A DNA stretch of 50,903 nt from Alphaproteobacteria bacterium (GCA_947462105.1 CANHNJ010000018.1:1-50903); one strand, 5' to 3'; positions 41,128-49,782 are shown, counted from the first letter of the stretch. Notes: generated by a model from the sequence alone, not told the origin. A program made the numbers and translations.

Positions 41128-41523
41128 ATGCGCCAGTTCAAGACCATTGCTGCCCTCGCCCTTCTCGCCAGCCTCTCCGCCACTGCGGTGCAGGCACAGG
41201 ATTGGGCCAATTCCGGCGTTTACAATGGTTATGGCGCCAGTAACCAGAACACCGCGTCGAACTAAAGCATCCGCGATGCCAACAACAACCTGACCATGGT
41301 CAATGGTTCGATCACCTCCGGCAACATCGGCGCCAACCAGGGCAACCAGACGGCTTCGGCCGGGGTTGGCACGGGCGGTGCAGGAGCAACGTATGGCCAG
41401 GCCACCGCGATCGGCAATCAGCTGCAGGTCCAGGTAGTCGGGTTCAACAACACAGCTATCGTCGACTCTACGCAGATCAATACCGGCAGCCAGAACGCTG
41501 CAGTCAATTTGAACAAGTACTAA
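41128..41523 (+). pseudogene. hfaA: HfaA-like holdfast-anchor (curlin-like) gene with in-frame TAA
   Basis: One open frame of 131 codons is interrupted only by TAA at 41263-41265 (codon 46). The signal peptide is MRQFKTIAALALLASLSATAVQAQ. After the stop the frame continues as SIRDANNNLTMVNGSITSGN and YGQATAIGNQLQVQVVGFNN to a Tyr just before TAA. This Asn/Gln/Gly-rich beta-strand pattern and the linked CsgG-like gene match HfaA, which with HfaB and HfaD ties the Caulobacter holdfast to the cell. If the stop is obeyed, only 45 residues are made. Other readings are a recent nonsense mutation, readthrough or a sequence error. A start inside the second part (41296) would lack a signal peptide. 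Confidence 0.65.
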
Positions 41524-41550
41524 CTGAAGAGACTAAGGGAAGCCCCACCC

Positions 41551-42426
41551 ATGACGCCTCGTGGAATCAAACACCTCAAGAAGCCGCTGGCATTGCTGCT
41601 GGCCGCTTCGCTCGGCCTCGGTGGCTGCATCAGCCCCGAAGACAACAGCGCTGGCCGCTACACCGATCCGATCGGTGGCGCCCCGGTGATCTCCAACGAG
41701 ACGCCCTACTCCGCTTCGCTGCGCTGCATGTCGGGTTTCACCCGCCAGCGCCCGGTCAAGATCGCGGTGGGCCAGATTTCCGACTACACCGGCAAGACCG
41801 AGTCCGATGGTTCGGGCCGCAAGATCACCGCCGGCGCCGCCCTGATGGCGATGAGCGCCCTGGCCAAGGCCGGCGTGCCGATGGTCGAGCGCTTCGACAC
41901 CTCGGTCGCCGAGATGGAACTGAAGTACGCCAACAACAAGCTCATCACCGACGACATGCCCCGCCAGGCGGGCGACTATCGCAAGATCATGTCGGGATCG
42001 ATCCCCGGCTCTGATTTCTACATTGTCGTCGGCATCACCGAGCTGAACTTCAACATCGGCTCCGAGAATGTCGGCGGCAATGGCGGCGGCACCGGTACGG
42101 CCGCCACCAAGGGCACCTTCGGCGGCAGCCTCTATGTGATGAACATCGGCATGGACATGCGCCTGATCAACTCGGTCACGCTCGAAGTGGTGGATGTGGT
42201 TTCCTTGCAGAAGCAGATCATCGGCCGCCAGGTTTCGGCCGGCGTGTTCAGCTTCCTGGGCACCAACTTCTTCGACACCTCGATGGGCGAAAGCGCTCTG
42301 GAACCGGTCCAGTTGGCGGTGCGTTCGGTGCTCGAGCGTGGCGTAATGGAAATGGTGTCGCGTGCCTATGGTGCCCCGAGCGGCTCCTGCGCGGTGTCGG
42401 TCGATTATCTGGGCGGCAATCCCTAA
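41551..42426 (+). CDS. hfaB: CsgG-family outer-membrane lipoprotein, HfaB-like
   Basis: The protein has 291 residues to the first stop. The lipobox LGGC puts the lipidated Cys at 26. The CsgG domain includes RPVKIAVGQISDYTGKTESD, VPMVERFDTSVAEMELKYAN, GSDFYIVVGITELNFNIGSE and VNIG-type strands, and the C-terminal helices ALEPVQLAVRSVLERGVMEM. CsgG forms the secretion pore for curlin-like subunits; HfaB does so for HfaA and HfaD in Caulobacter. AAGGGAAG precedes the ATG. After the TAA at 42424 the frame stays open, apart from one TAG, for another 63 codons of Gln/Pro/Tyr-rich sequence. The pore domain is complete without it. Confidence 0.8.
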   Translation: MTPRGIKHLKKPLALLLAASLGLGGCISPEDNSAGRYTDPIGGAPVISNETPYSASLRCMSGFTRQRPVKIAVGQISDYTGKTESDGSGRKITAGAALMAMSALAKAGVPMVERFDTSVAEMELKYANNKLITDDMPRQAGDYRKIMSGSIPGSDFYIVVGITELNFNIGSENVGGNGGGTGTAATKGTFGGSLYVMNIGMDMRLINSVTLEVVDVVSLQKQIIGRQVSAGVFSFLGTNFFDTSMGESALEPVQLAVRSVLERGVMEMVSRAYGAPSGSCAVSVDYLGGNP

Positions 42427-42615
42427 GGCGCCAACCCGTATCAGCAGCAGGCGATGGCCTATCAGCAGCCCGGCTACGGCTACCAGCAGCCCTACGCCTA
42501 TTAGCAGCCCTATGGTGTCCAGCAGCAGCCTGCCGCCTTCAACCGGGGCAACCCCTATCGCGGCTACAGCGAGCCCGATCCGATGGGCAGCACCTATCTC
42601 CGCGGCGGCTACTGA
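42427..42615 (+). other. In-frame Gln/Pro/Tyr-rich extension of the hfaB-like gene, with an internal TAG
   Basis: Directly after the TAA, the same frame encodes GANPYQQQAMAYQQPGYGYQ, QPYAY, a TAG at 42502-42504, then QPYGVQQQPAAFNRGNPYRG and STYLRGGY to TGA at 42613. The repeated YQQP pattern makes TAG a likely C-to-T change of CAG in AYQQPYG. No frameshift is present. The stretch is too coherent to be non-coding, so it is either a recently lost tail or a readthrough extension. Confidence 0.6.
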
Positions 42616-42671
42616 TCCGCACATCGCCTGAACACAGCAACCTATTCATTGACCGAATTTAGGAGAGTAAC

Positions 42672-43367
42672 ATGAAGAGCTTCAAGACCCTGATCCTCGC
42701 CTCCGCGCTGGCCACCTTCTCGATGACCGCCGCGTTCGCCGGTGGCGACCAGTACGGCACCTGGGACAATTCCTCTTCAGGCGGCCTGGCCAATGTCCTG
42801 AACGGCCAGGTGACGCTGCAGACCCAGTGGTCGAGCATCAATACGGTGATCGACTCGGTCGGCGGTGACGCCGCCCTGCAGGGCGCCGCAGCCGGTAACA
42901 TCGTCGACGTGATGACGATGAACGACACCAAGGTGGTCTCGAACCAGTATGTCGGCCCCGACGCCGCCATCGCCTCGGACATTCACGCCGACATTTCCAA
43001 CGTCTGGGGCAGCGTCGGCATCTCAAACCAGGCGCTTTGCAACGGCGCCACGGTTTCGACCGACCCGATCCTGACTTCCGTTCGCAGCACCCAGGAATGC
43101 CGCGCCTCCGATCCGTCTTCCCTGATCCAGGGCACGGTCAATGGCGTGGTGGGCGACATGGCGATCCAGTCGCTGGCGATGGGCAACACCATGCAGACCG
43201 ACAGCAACGCGCCGAACTTCCCGGTGTTCAACAGCCAGATCAACGGTTCGATCAGCGCCTCGACCATCAACATGAGCGCTTTCAACATCGGCGGCAGCAT
43301 GAGCATGACCTCGGCCGCCGTGGGCAACAAGGCGCAGATCCTGCATTACTCGACCAACGGCAACTAA
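42672..43367 (+). CDS. hfaD: Exported Asn/Ser/Gly-rich protein, HfaD-like holdfast-anchor component
   Basis: The protein has 231 residues with the signal peptide MKSFKTLILASALATFSMTAAFA. The mature part is rich in Asn, Ser, Gly and Val with regular LQGAAAGNIVDVMT and SQINGSISASTINMSAF strands, as in curlin-like or beta-solenoid surface proteins. Two Cys (near NQALCNGATV and STQECRAS) could pair. Position after hfaA- and hfaB-like genes suggests HfaD, though the family match is by layout. AGGAG lies ahead of the ATG. This is the only member of the set with no stop inside. Confidence 0.55.
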   Translation: MKSFKTLILASALATFSMTAAFAGGDQYGTWDNSSSGGLANVLNGQVTLQTQWSSINTVIDSVGGDAALQGAAAGNIVDVMTMNDTKVVSNQYVGPDAAIASDIHADISNVWGSVGISNQALCNGATVSTDPILTSVRSTQECRASDPSSLIQGTVNGVVGDMAIQSLAMGNTMQTDSNAPNFPVFNSQINGSISASTINMSAFNIGGSMSMTSAAVGNKAQILHYSTNGN

Positions 43368-43382
43368 GGTCGCACCTGAATC

Positions 43383-43456
43383 CCCGGTTTTTCGTGGGGC
43401 AAATGAAAAACCGGGTGAAGGAAAGGGAGGGCGAAAGCCCTCCCTTTCTGCTTTTG
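43383..43456 (+). terminator. Double terminator after the hfa-like locus
   Basis: Two strong hairpins follow: CCCGGTTTTTC/GAAAAACCGGG (43383-43393 with 43405-43415) and GAAAGGGAGGGC/GCCCTCCCTTTC (43421-43432 with 43437-43448). The second is a perfect 12-bp stem with a GAAA loop, followed by TGCTTTTG. Confidence 0.75.
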
Positions 43457-43489
43457 CGTTTCCGGCCGCCGATGTAGTATTTGGCGATC

Positions 43490-44131
43490 ATGAGCCTGCC
43501 CATCGACATTGATACTTTCGCCGGCACGCCGCTGACACGGGAGCCTTTCCCGTTCCTGATGGTGCCGCGCTTCGTGAAGCCGGAGGCGATGGCCGCGATC
43601 AACGCCGACTATCCGCTGGTGGCGCATCCCGGCAGCTTCCCGCTGCCGACGCTGAAATTCGGCCCGGCCTTCCGCAATTTCATCGAGGCGATCCAGGGGC
43701 CGGAATTCACCCGCGCCGTGTCGGAGAAATTCGGCATTTCCCTCGAGGGCAAGCCCACGATGGTGACGGCGCGCGGTGTTTCGGCGGCACGCGACGGCCA
43801 GATCCATACCGACAGCCGCACCAAGATCATCACCGTGCTGATATACATGAACAATGCGTGGGAAGCGGCCGGCGGCCGCCTGCGCCTGCTGCGCGGCCCT
43901 GATAACCTGGAAGACGTGATTGCCGAGGTGCCGCCAGATGAAGGCACGCTGGTGATCTTCAAGAACCAGCCCAATGCCTGGCACGGCTTTCATTCGTTCG
44001 CAGGCCCCCGCCGGGTGATCCAGCTCAACTGGGTGACGGGCCTGGATGTGGTCAAGCGCGAGCAGACAAGGCACCGCGTTAGCGCGTTCTTTAAAAGATT
44101 GATGGGCAAGCCGGTTCAACCGTTGATGTAG
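43490..44131 (+). CDS. 2-oxoglutarate/Fe(II)-dependent oxygenase
   Basis: The protein has 213 residues. The iron triad is visible as His106 and Asp108 in GQIHTDSR and a distal His in NAWHGFHSFAGPRRVIQLNW (His165), with Arg174/175 to hold 2-oxoglutarate. The fold fits the prolyl-4-hydroxylase-like 2OG oxygenase family. Substrate is unknown; a surface protein or small metabolite is possible given the location after the hfa-like genes, but a double terminator separates them. The ATG at 43490 lacks a strong ribosome site. Confidence 0.75.
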   Translation: MSLPIDIDTFAGTPLTREPFPFLMVPRFVKPEAMAAINADYPLVAHPGSFPLPTLKFGPAFRNFIEAIQGPEFTRAVSEKFGISLEGKPTMVTARGVSAARDGQIHTDSRTKIITVLIYMNNAWEAAGGRLRLLRGPDNLEDVIAEVPPDEGTLVIFKNQPNAWHGFHSFAGPRRVIQLNWVTGLDVVKREQTRHRVSAFFKRLMGKPVQPLM

Positions 44132-44138
44132 TTTAATG

Positions 44139-44278
44139 ACCCCCATCCGTCGCAACTCGGGTCGGCACTGTGCCGACACCTCGTTGCGACACCTTCCCCC
44201 TTCTTGATGCTTCGCATCGAAGTGGGAAGGAAGCTGGCAGATGCGGAAGGTCGCCCGGCGGCTACGCTGCCGGGCTCG
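44139..44278 (+). repeat. Three-hairpin dispersed palindromic repeat, copy 3
   Basis: Outer stem GTCGCAAC/GTTGCGAC (44149-44156 with 44183-44190) encloses GTCGGCA/TGCCGAC (44161-44167 with 44171-44177). The second hairpin spans 44192-44230 with tip GATGC/GCATC. A third, CCCGGC/GCCGGG, lies near 44254-44274 and supplies the last codons of epmB. It sits between two convergent genes. Confidence 0.8.
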
Positions 44279-45290
44279 AGATTTCCAGATCGTCCTGATA
44301 GTCGTGCCAGCGGCCTTCAAGGTCGCACACGCGAATGCCGCTTTCCGACATCTCCAGATGGTCGCTTTCCAGCGGCACTTTACCGAAGCCGCCGGGGATA
44401 TCGAGCATGTAGCTGGGCATCTCCAGCCCCGACACCTCACGCCGCAGCGCCTGCACCAACTTCAAACCCTCTGCGATGGCGGGGCGGAATTGCGCTGTGC
44501 CCGGCGCCAGGTCGGGATGGTGCAGGTAGTAGGGCTTGATGCGGTTCTCCAAGAAAGCGCGCATCAGCGATGCCAGCGTCGCCACATCGTCATTGATGCC
44601 CTTCAGCAGCACCGATTGGCTGACCAGGGGAATGCCGCCTTCCACCAGCCGCGCGATGGCGCGCCGGGCATCAGGGCCAAATTCATTAGAGTGATTGGCA
44701 TGCACCGCCACCCATGTCGCAGCGCCCGCACCATGCAGCGCCGCCACCATGTCGTCGGTAATGCGCGCCGGATCGGTGACCGGCACACGGGTGTGCCAGC
44801 GTACGACCTTTACATGTGCAATGGCGGCAAGGCGGTTAGAAATATCTTCGATGCGACGGGGCGACAGGATGAAGGGGTCGCCGCCAGTGAGGATGACCTC
44901 GCGGATTTCCGGATGGGCCGCGATATAGATCAGCGCCGCATCGAAGGCGGCAGGCGCGAGCGTACTTTCCTTGCCGGGACCGACGGTTTCACGGCGAAAA
45001 CAGAAGCGGCAATAGACCGGGCAGGCCGACACCACCTTGAACAGCACGCGGTTGGCATGCCGATGCACGATGCCCGGCAGGGGGCTGTGCACCACGTCAC
45101 CGATGGGATCGACGATTTCCTGCGGCAACGTGTTCAGTTCGGCCAGGCTGGGCAAGAACTGGCGCGCGATGGGATCATTGGGATCGGCTGGATCGACCAG
45201 CGACAGCAGGGTGGGCGAAATCGCCACCGCATATTTGCGCGCTACACTTTCGATATTTTGCGCGGCGACGCCGCGCGGGGCTATGGACAT
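44262..45290 (-). CDS. epmB: EF-P beta-lysylation radical-SAM enzyme EpmB
   Basis: The protein has 342 residues. The radical-SAM cluster motif CPVYCRFC has Cys90, 94 and 97. GGDPFILSPRRIEDI and RWHTRVPVTDPARIT follow, as in lysine 2,3-aminomutases. The protein is shorter than catabolic KamA (about 420 residues) and is encoded beside epmA and efp. So it most likely turns (S)-alpha-lysine into (R)-beta-lysine for EF-P. The C-terminal SSPAA and stop lie in repeat copy 3. Confidence 0.85.
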   Translation of the reverse strand: MSIAPRGVAAQNIESVARKYAVAISPTLLSLVDPADPNDPIARQFLPSLAELNTLPQEIVDPIGDVVHSPLPGIVHRHANRVLFKVVSACPVYCRFCFRRETVGPGKESTLAPAAFDAALIYIAAHPEIREVILTGGDPFILSPRRIEDISNRLAAIAHVKVVRWHTRVPVTDPARITDDMVAALHGAGAATWVAVHANHSNEFGPDARRAIARLVEGGIPLVSQSVLLKGINDDVATLASLMRAFLENRIKPYYLHHPDLAPGTAQFRPAIAEGLKLVQALRREVSGLEMPSYMLDIPGGFGKVPLESDHLEMSESGIRVCDLEGRWHDYQDDLEISSPAA

Positions 45291-45303
45291 GCGCGACTAC
45301 CTG

Positions 45304-45337
45304 CCTCCCCCTCGCGCAGAGCGCAAGAGGGGGGAGG
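45304..45337. repeat. Palindromic intergenic repeat between epmB and epmA
   Basis: CCTCCCCCTC pairs with GAGGGGGGAGG with one bulge, around GCGC-AGA-GCGC. It resembles neither of the other repeat families in the window. There is no T-run. Confidence 0.5.
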
Positions 45338-45376
45338 TGCCCGTAGCAGCGCTTGCGATGCGAAGGGCGGAGGGGA

Positions 45377-46396
45377 TCAAGATAAAGACGGCGTCCACAA
45401 GACGTCCCGTATTTGCGGCGCCCCTGTGGCCAGCATCACCAGCCGGTCAAAACCCAGCGCCACGCCCGAGGCCGGCGGCATCTGCGCCAGCGCAGCGAGG
45501 AATTCCTCGTCCAGCGGATAGCGGTCGCCATAAAGCCGCGCCTTCTTCGCCATCTCGGCCTCCAGCCGGAGGCGCTGCTCGGCGGCGTCGGTCAGTTCAC
45601 CAAAGCCGTTGGCCAGTTCCACGCCGCAGGCATACAGTTCGAAACGTTCTGCCACGCGCGGGTCGCGGGGTGATGGCCGCGCCAAGGCCGCCTCGGGCCG
45701 GGGATATTCGTGCAGCACCGTCAGGCGACCTTCGCCCAGTCTTGGTTCGATGGTGGTGAGCATTTTGGAGAAGATGTCGGACCAGTCTTCGTCGGCGGCA
45801 GGGATGAAGCCGCAGATGCGCGCCAGCGCGTCACGATCCGGCGTGCCGTCCGGCCTGATGGTCGTCAGCAGGTCAATGCCCGCATGGCGCCCGAAAGCAT
45901 CCGTCACACTCAGCCATTCGGCGTCCGCAAAGGGATCGCAGGCGCGGCCCTGATGGCGCAACTGCGTCTCGCCCACCCCGTCCGCCGCCAGCCGCACCAG
46001 CGCCAGCGCGTCTTCGATCACGGCCTGGTAGTCTTCGCGCACCCGGTACCATTCTAGCATGGTGAATTCGGGCGCATGCAGCCGCCCGCCCTCGCGATTG
46101 CGGAAGACGCGGGCGAATTCGAAGATCTTCTCCTCCCCGGCGGCCAGCAGCTTCTTGGCGGCAAATTCCGGCGAGGTGTGCAGGTAAGCGGTATGGCGCA
46201 CGCCGTCCGCGCCGATGCGGGATGTGGTGAAGGCATGCAGGTGGGTTTCGTTGCCGGGCGAAGTCACCAGGGCGCCGCATTCGACCTCGATGAAGCCACG
46301 GGCTTCGAAAAAGCCCCGGATCGCGGCCTTGATCCGGCCACGGGCCAGCAACAGAGGCCGCCGGTCGGCATGATTTTCAGGCTCCCACCACGGCAT
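45377..46396 (-). CDS. epmA: EF-P lysine ligase EpmA (PoxA/GenX)
   Basis: The protein has 339 residues, starting at ATG 46396 because the longer frame would overlap efp. It is a class II lysyl-tRNA-synthetase core without the tRNA anticodon-binding domain: [20 protein letters not shown] (motif 1), [27 protein letters not shown] (motif 2, about 116-142, cited by its ends) and [12 protein letters not shown] (motif 3). It attaches beta-lysine to Lys34 of EF-P. It is divergent from efp with only 64 bases between, so both share a control region. Confidence 0.88.
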   Translation of the reverse strand: MPWWEPENHADRRPLLLARGRIKAAIRGFFEARGFIEVECGALVTSPGNETHLHAFTTSRIGADGVRHTAYLHTSPEFAAKKLLAAGEEKIFEFARVFRNREGGRLHAPEFTMLEWYRVREDYQAVIEDALALVRLAADGVGETQLRHQGRACDPFADAEWLSVTDAFGRHAGIDLLTTIRPDGTPDRDALARICGFIPAADEDWSDIFSKMLTTIEPRLGEGRLTVLHEYPRPEAALARPSPRDPRVAERFELYACGVELANGFGELTDAAEQRLRLEAEMAKKARLYGDRYPLDEEFLAALAQMPPASGVALGFDRLVMLATGAPQIRDVLWTPSLS

Positions 46397-46460
46397 TTGC
46401 GGTCTCAGGCCCTCTTTGCTAAAGACCCCTCCAAATTCCCCGAATTTCGAGAGGTTTCCC

Positions 46461-47030
46461 GTGGTTTCGGTTATCGCCAGCTCCGTGCGCAAAGGCAATG
46501 TCATTGAGAAGGAGGGCAAGCTCTATCTCGTCCTGACGGCCGAAAATATCCATCCCGGCAAGGGTACGCCGGTGACCCACCTGGAAATGCGCCGCATTTC
46601 GGACGGTGTAAAGACCGTGGAGCGCCTGCGCACCACCGACAGCATCGAAAAAGCCTTTGTCGAACACATGAACTTCAACTTCCTGTACCAGGACGGTGAG
46701 CAGTATGTGTTCATGCAGCCGACAACCTTCGACCAGCTCCATGTCTCCGGCGATGTCGTGGGCGACTATGCCCCTTACCTGACCGAGAACATGGATGTGC
46801 AGCTGCAGCTATTCGAGGGCAATGCCATCTCCATCGAGATTCCGCAGCGCGCCACCTTCGAAGTGACGGAAACCGAGCCGGTGATGAAGGGCCAGACCGC
46901 GTCCGGTTCGTTTAAGCCCGCCATGCTGTCCAACGGTGTCCGCACCATGGTACCGACCCACATCGTGGCCGGCACCCGCATCGTGGTGATGACGGAAGAC
47001 GGATCCTACGTGGAACGCGCCAAGGACTGA
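46461..47030 (+). CDS. efp: Elongation factor P
   Basis: The protein has 189 residues from GTG 46461, which has GAGAGG ahead and matches the usual N-terminus ([14 protein letters not shown]). The KOW-like domain I holds the tip loop HPGKGTP with Lys34, the residue beta-lysylated by EpmA. OB domains II and III follow ([34 protein letters not shown]-like end). EF-P relieves ribosome stalling at polyproline. Several proteins of this window, such as TonB, contain long proline runs and would need it. Confidence 0.95.
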   Translation: MVSVIASSVRKGNVIEKEGKLYLVLTAENIHPGKGTPVTHLEMRRISDGVKTVERLRTTDSIEKAFVEHMNFNFLYQDGEQYVFMQPTTFDQLHVSGDVVGDYAPYLTENMDVQLQLFEGNAISIEIPQRATFEVTETEPVMKGQTASGSFKPAMLSNGVRTMVPTHIVAGTRIVVMTEDGSYVERAKD

Positions 47031-47099
47031 TCTGCCGGCAGCCTGATCCAGCCTGCCACCTGCTCTCGTATCATGTGCACGGCATGTCTGGAGGGTATG

Positions 47100-47630
47100 A
47101 TGCGCAAGGCGATTTTGGCGGTTTTTCTGGCTTTTTCCCCGATGACGGCAAGCGCCGCGCTGAAGGTCGGCGACAAGGCGCCCGATTTCAGCGCCCAAGC
47201 CACGCTGGGCGGCAAGCGCTTTACCTTTCACCTGGCCGATATCCTGAAGACCGGGCCCGCCGTGGTCTATTTCTATCCTGCCGCCTTCACCAAGGGATGC
47301 AGCGTCGAAGCTCATGATTTTGCCGAGGCCATGCCCCGCTACCAGGCGCTCGGCGCCAGCGTGGTCGGCATCAGCCGGGATAACCTGACGACCCTGGACA
47401 AGTTTTCGGTCAGCGACTGCCAGAGCAAGTTTCCCGTCGCATCGGATGCCGACGGCAAGATCATGAAGAGCTACGACGCGAGCCTGGGCTTTCTGATGCC
47501 CTATGCCGACCGGGTTTCTTATGTCGTGGGACAGGATGGCCGGATTGCTTTCGTGCATGGGGACCTGGACCCTGACGCGCATGTCAGCTTGACGCTGAAG
47601 GCGGTAGGCGCGCTTCAGGACCGGAAGTAA
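47100..47630 (+). CDS. Exported peroxiredoxin (AhpC/TSA family), copy 1
   Basis: The protein has 176 residues from ATG 47100, with GGAGG five bases ahead. The signal peptide is MRKAILAVFLAFSPMTASA. The peroxidatic site is FYPAAFTKGCSVE ('PxxxTxxC', Cys about 64), and a second Cys in SVSDCQSKFPV may resolve it. The closest type is BCP/PrxQ, here periplasmic. It should remove peroxides in the envelope. A paralogue lies 0.5 kb downstream, beyond a VOC gene. Confidence 0.85.
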   Translation: MRKAILAVFLAFSPMTASAALKVGDKAPDFSAQATLGGKRFTFHLADILKTGPAVVYFYPAAFTKGCSVEAHDFAEAMPRYQALGASVVGISRDNLTTLDKFSVSDCQSKFPVASDADGKIMKSYDASLGFLMPYADRVSYVVGQDGRIAFVHGDLDPDAHVSLTLKAVGALQDRK

Positions 47631-48035
47631 TCAGGCTTCGAAATTCAGTTCGACCATCACGCCTTCGGGATCGGGCACGAAAAGCTGCTTCAGCGCGCCG
47701 CCCGGCACGATGCGTTCACGGAACGCCACGCCCGCTGCCACGAACCGGGCGCGCATGGCATCGAAATCGTCACCCCGGAAGGCGACATGGTCGAACGGGC
47801 CGGTGCCTTCATCCGCCACGGCATCCCGCGCCAGATTGCCGGTCCAGGAGCCGGGATGGTCGGCGGCCTCGGTCAGGTGCACCACCGGCACATCGCCCAG
47901 GTAAAGCCAGTGGCCGCGAAAGGGAAAATCGGGGCGCGGGCCCTCTTCCAGCCCGATCAGATCGACATAGAAATCGCGGGTCTGCTGCCGGTTCAGGCAC
48001 CGGATATTGATATGCTCTAGCCGAGAAACGCCCAT
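47631..48035 (-). CDS. VOC-superfamily (glyoxalase-like) protein
   Basis: The protein has 134 residues and two beta-alpha-beta-beta-beta modules. Likely metal ligands are His8 in LEHINIRC, His in PFDHVAFRG and Glu in GVMVELNFEA. The motif FYVDLIGLEEGPRPDFPFRG suits dioxygenase, glyoxalase or fosfomycin-resistance relatives; the exact function is unknown. It ends exactly at the next base after the peroxiredoxin stop, convergent to it. Confidence 0.8.
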   Translation of the reverse strand: MGVSRLEHINIRCLNRQQTRDFYVDLIGLEEGPRPDFPFRGHWLYLGDVPVVHLTEAADHPGSWTGNLARDAVADEGTGPFDHVAFRGDDFDAMRARFVAAGVAFRERIVPGGALKQLFVPDPEGVMVELNFEA

Positions 48036-48151
48036 TTTTCCTCACTTTTGAGAGCCTGGTGCGGTTTGGCCCAAGCTAACGGCCGGACGGACCACCTTCA
48101 ACCACGCAGGTACCCATGCTAGGGTCACGCTTTCCAGGAAGGAATTCACGC

Positions 48152-48736
48152 ATGAAAAAGCTCATTCTGGCAGGCCTGATCGCGGCCGCCTGCGCCACAC
48201 CCGCCTTTGCCGCCCTGACCGCCGGAGATGCCGCGCCTGATTTCACCCTCAAGGGCAGCCTGGGGGGCAAGAACTTCACCTTTAACCTCAAGAGCGCGCT
48301 CGCGAAGGGCCCGGTGGTGGTCTACTTCTTCCCGTCGGCCTACACCGGCGGCTGCGATGCCGAGGCGCACGCCTTTGCCGAGGATGCGGACAAGTTCACT
48401 GCGGCCGGCGCCAGCATCATCGGCGTTTCCGGCGACCAGCTCGAACGCCTGCACACCTTCTCCGCCGATCCGGCCTTCTGCGCCGGCAAGTTCCCTGTGG
48501 CCTCCGATGCCGATGGCAAGATCGCCACCAGCTTCAAGCTGAATGTGGGCAAGGCGCGTGAAGGCGCCAAGGACAATAAGGGCCAGGAGCTGAACCACGT
48601 CCTGATCGAGCGCGTCACCTACGTGCTGGGCCGCGACGGCAAGGTTCTGGCGACGATGTCGTCCGCCCAGGACAAGCTGTCCCCGGTCGAGCATGTCGAG
48701 AAGTCCCTCGCCATGGTCGCTTCCCTGAAGAGGTAA
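48152..48736 (+). CDS. Exported peroxiredoxin, copy 2
   Basis: The protein has 194 residues from ATG 48152 after AGGAAGGAA. The signal peptide is MKKLILAGLIAAACATPAFA. The active site FFPSAYTGGCDAE has the peroxidatic Cys, with another Cys in DPAFCAGKFPVASDADGK. It is clearly a duplicate of the 47100 gene with an insert (GKAREGAKDNKGQELNHVL) before the last strands. Confidence 0.85.
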   Translation: MKKLILAGLIAAACATPAFAALTAGDAAPDFTLKGSLGGKNFTFNLKSALAKGPVVVYFFPSAYTGGCDAEAHAFAEDADKFTAAGASIIGVSGDQLERLHTFSADPAFCAGKFPVASDADGKIATSFKLNVGKAREGAKDNKGQELNHVLIERVTYVLGRDGKVLATMSSAQDKLSPVEHVEKSLAMVASLKR

Positions 48737-48759
48737 CCCTTCGAGCCATCTCAGGAACC

Positions 48760-48793
48760 AACGCCCGTTGACTCAGGTCGCTGGGCGTTTTTT
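48760..48793 (+). terminator. Intrinsic terminator of the second peroxiredoxin gene
   Basis: AACGCCC (48760-48766) pairs with GGGCGTT (48783-48789), which runs into six T residues. Confidence 0.85.
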
Positions 48794-49059
48794 CTTGGCT
48801 GGGGTGCGGGGCCGCCACGGCCTCGTGATGCTGCAATGCAATAAGTAGAAAATATTCAGCGTTTCCAATGATTTATTGTTGCTAAAATGCCACTTAACCG
48901 TGACGATAAAACGTCTTTGTGACACCAGCCGGGACGTGCTTAATCCGCCCGGGCGAAGGTCTGCGGGGGCACCCAGGCAATCCAGTCCGACAATGCACCC
49001 TGCGAGGGCAATGTTCGCGCAGGTCACGACCGTAAACGCAAAGCCGAACTTTTAGGACC
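48794..49059 (+). other. Gene-free upstream region of the CHAP-like gene
   Basis: The first 110 bases are AT-richer (around 48840-48910) and are the likely promoter zone. No definite -35/-10 pair, riboswitch or gene is recognised. Confidence 0.3.
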
Positions 49060-49782
49060 ATGCGCAGACTTCTTGTTTCTCTGACCCTGTGTGCGGCGAT
49101 CACCTCGCCTGCCCGCGCCGATGTCATCGGCGATGTCGGCCAGCATCTTGACAAGGTCGGAACGCAGCTAGGCCAGGTCGGCACCGCGCTCTGGGGTTTC
49201 CTGGGATCTTCCGTGCCAGAGACTGGCGTTGTCACCCCCGTTGAAGTGACACCGGCCGTGCGCATCGCCCGTTCGGTGGCGGCAATGCCGACGGACACGC
49301 TGGACGTTGCGGCCACCGATCTGCGCCTGCCGGCAGCGCCCCAGGTGGCGGAGCCGCCCAGGCCGAGCTGGGAAAAGGGCAGCAAGTTTCTCTATTGCGT
49401 CGAATATGCCCGCTCGCTTTCTGGCCTGAACATTTTCGGCGACGCCAAGCACTGGTGGGAACGCGCCAAGAACCTCTATGCCCGCGTCGCCCATCCGGCC
49501 GAAGAAGCGGTGATGGTATTTTCCGGCTCGTCGCGCCTGACGCGCGGTCACCTGGCGGTTGTGAGCCATGTCGTTTCGCCGCGCGAGATCCGCGTCGAAC
49601 AGGCCAACTGGCTAAACCGCGGCGAAATCGACCGCGCCACGCCGGTGCTTGATGTCAGCGCGAACAATGACTGGTCGAAAGTGCGCGTGTGGGACATGCC
49701 CAGCGGTCAGTTCGGGACCCGGATCTATGCCATCTCAGGCTTTATCCTGAAGCCGGCGCAGCGCATGGCGCGCAACGACTGA
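49060..49782 (+). CDS. Exported CHAP/NlpC-like cysteine hydrolase
   Basis: The protein has 240 residues. The signal peptide is MRRLLVSLTLCAAITSPARA. A linker runs to about residue 105. The CHAP-like domain follows, with Cys113 in FLYCVEYARSLSGL, His163 in RGHLAVVSHVV and a polar third residue in RVEQANW. CHAP domains cut peptide or amide bonds in peptidoglycan. The His motif GHLAVV also appears in the unrelated-length protein at 17049. It stands alone ahead of the rRNA operon end. Confidence 0.8.
   Translation: MRRLLVSLTLCAAITSPARADVIGDVGQHLDKVGTQLGQVGTALWGFLGSSVPETGVVTPVEVTPAVRIARSVAAMPTDTLDVAATDLRLPAAPQVAEPPRPSWEKGSKFLYCVEYARSLSGLNIFGDAKHWWERAKNLYARVAHPAEEAVMVFSGSSRLTRGHLAVVSHVVSPREIRVEQANWLNRGEIDRATPVLDVSANNDWSKVRVWDMPSGQFGTRIYAISGFILKPAQRMARND

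Noticed and set aside
41128-42615. Genome-wide reassignment of TAA/TAG to glutamine
   Set aside because: Other intact genes in the window end at TAA and TAG exactly where their families end, so the internal stops are local events.
48889-48910. CtrA box upstream of the CHAP-like gene
   Set aside because: Only one TTAA half site is present; the second half is GATA.
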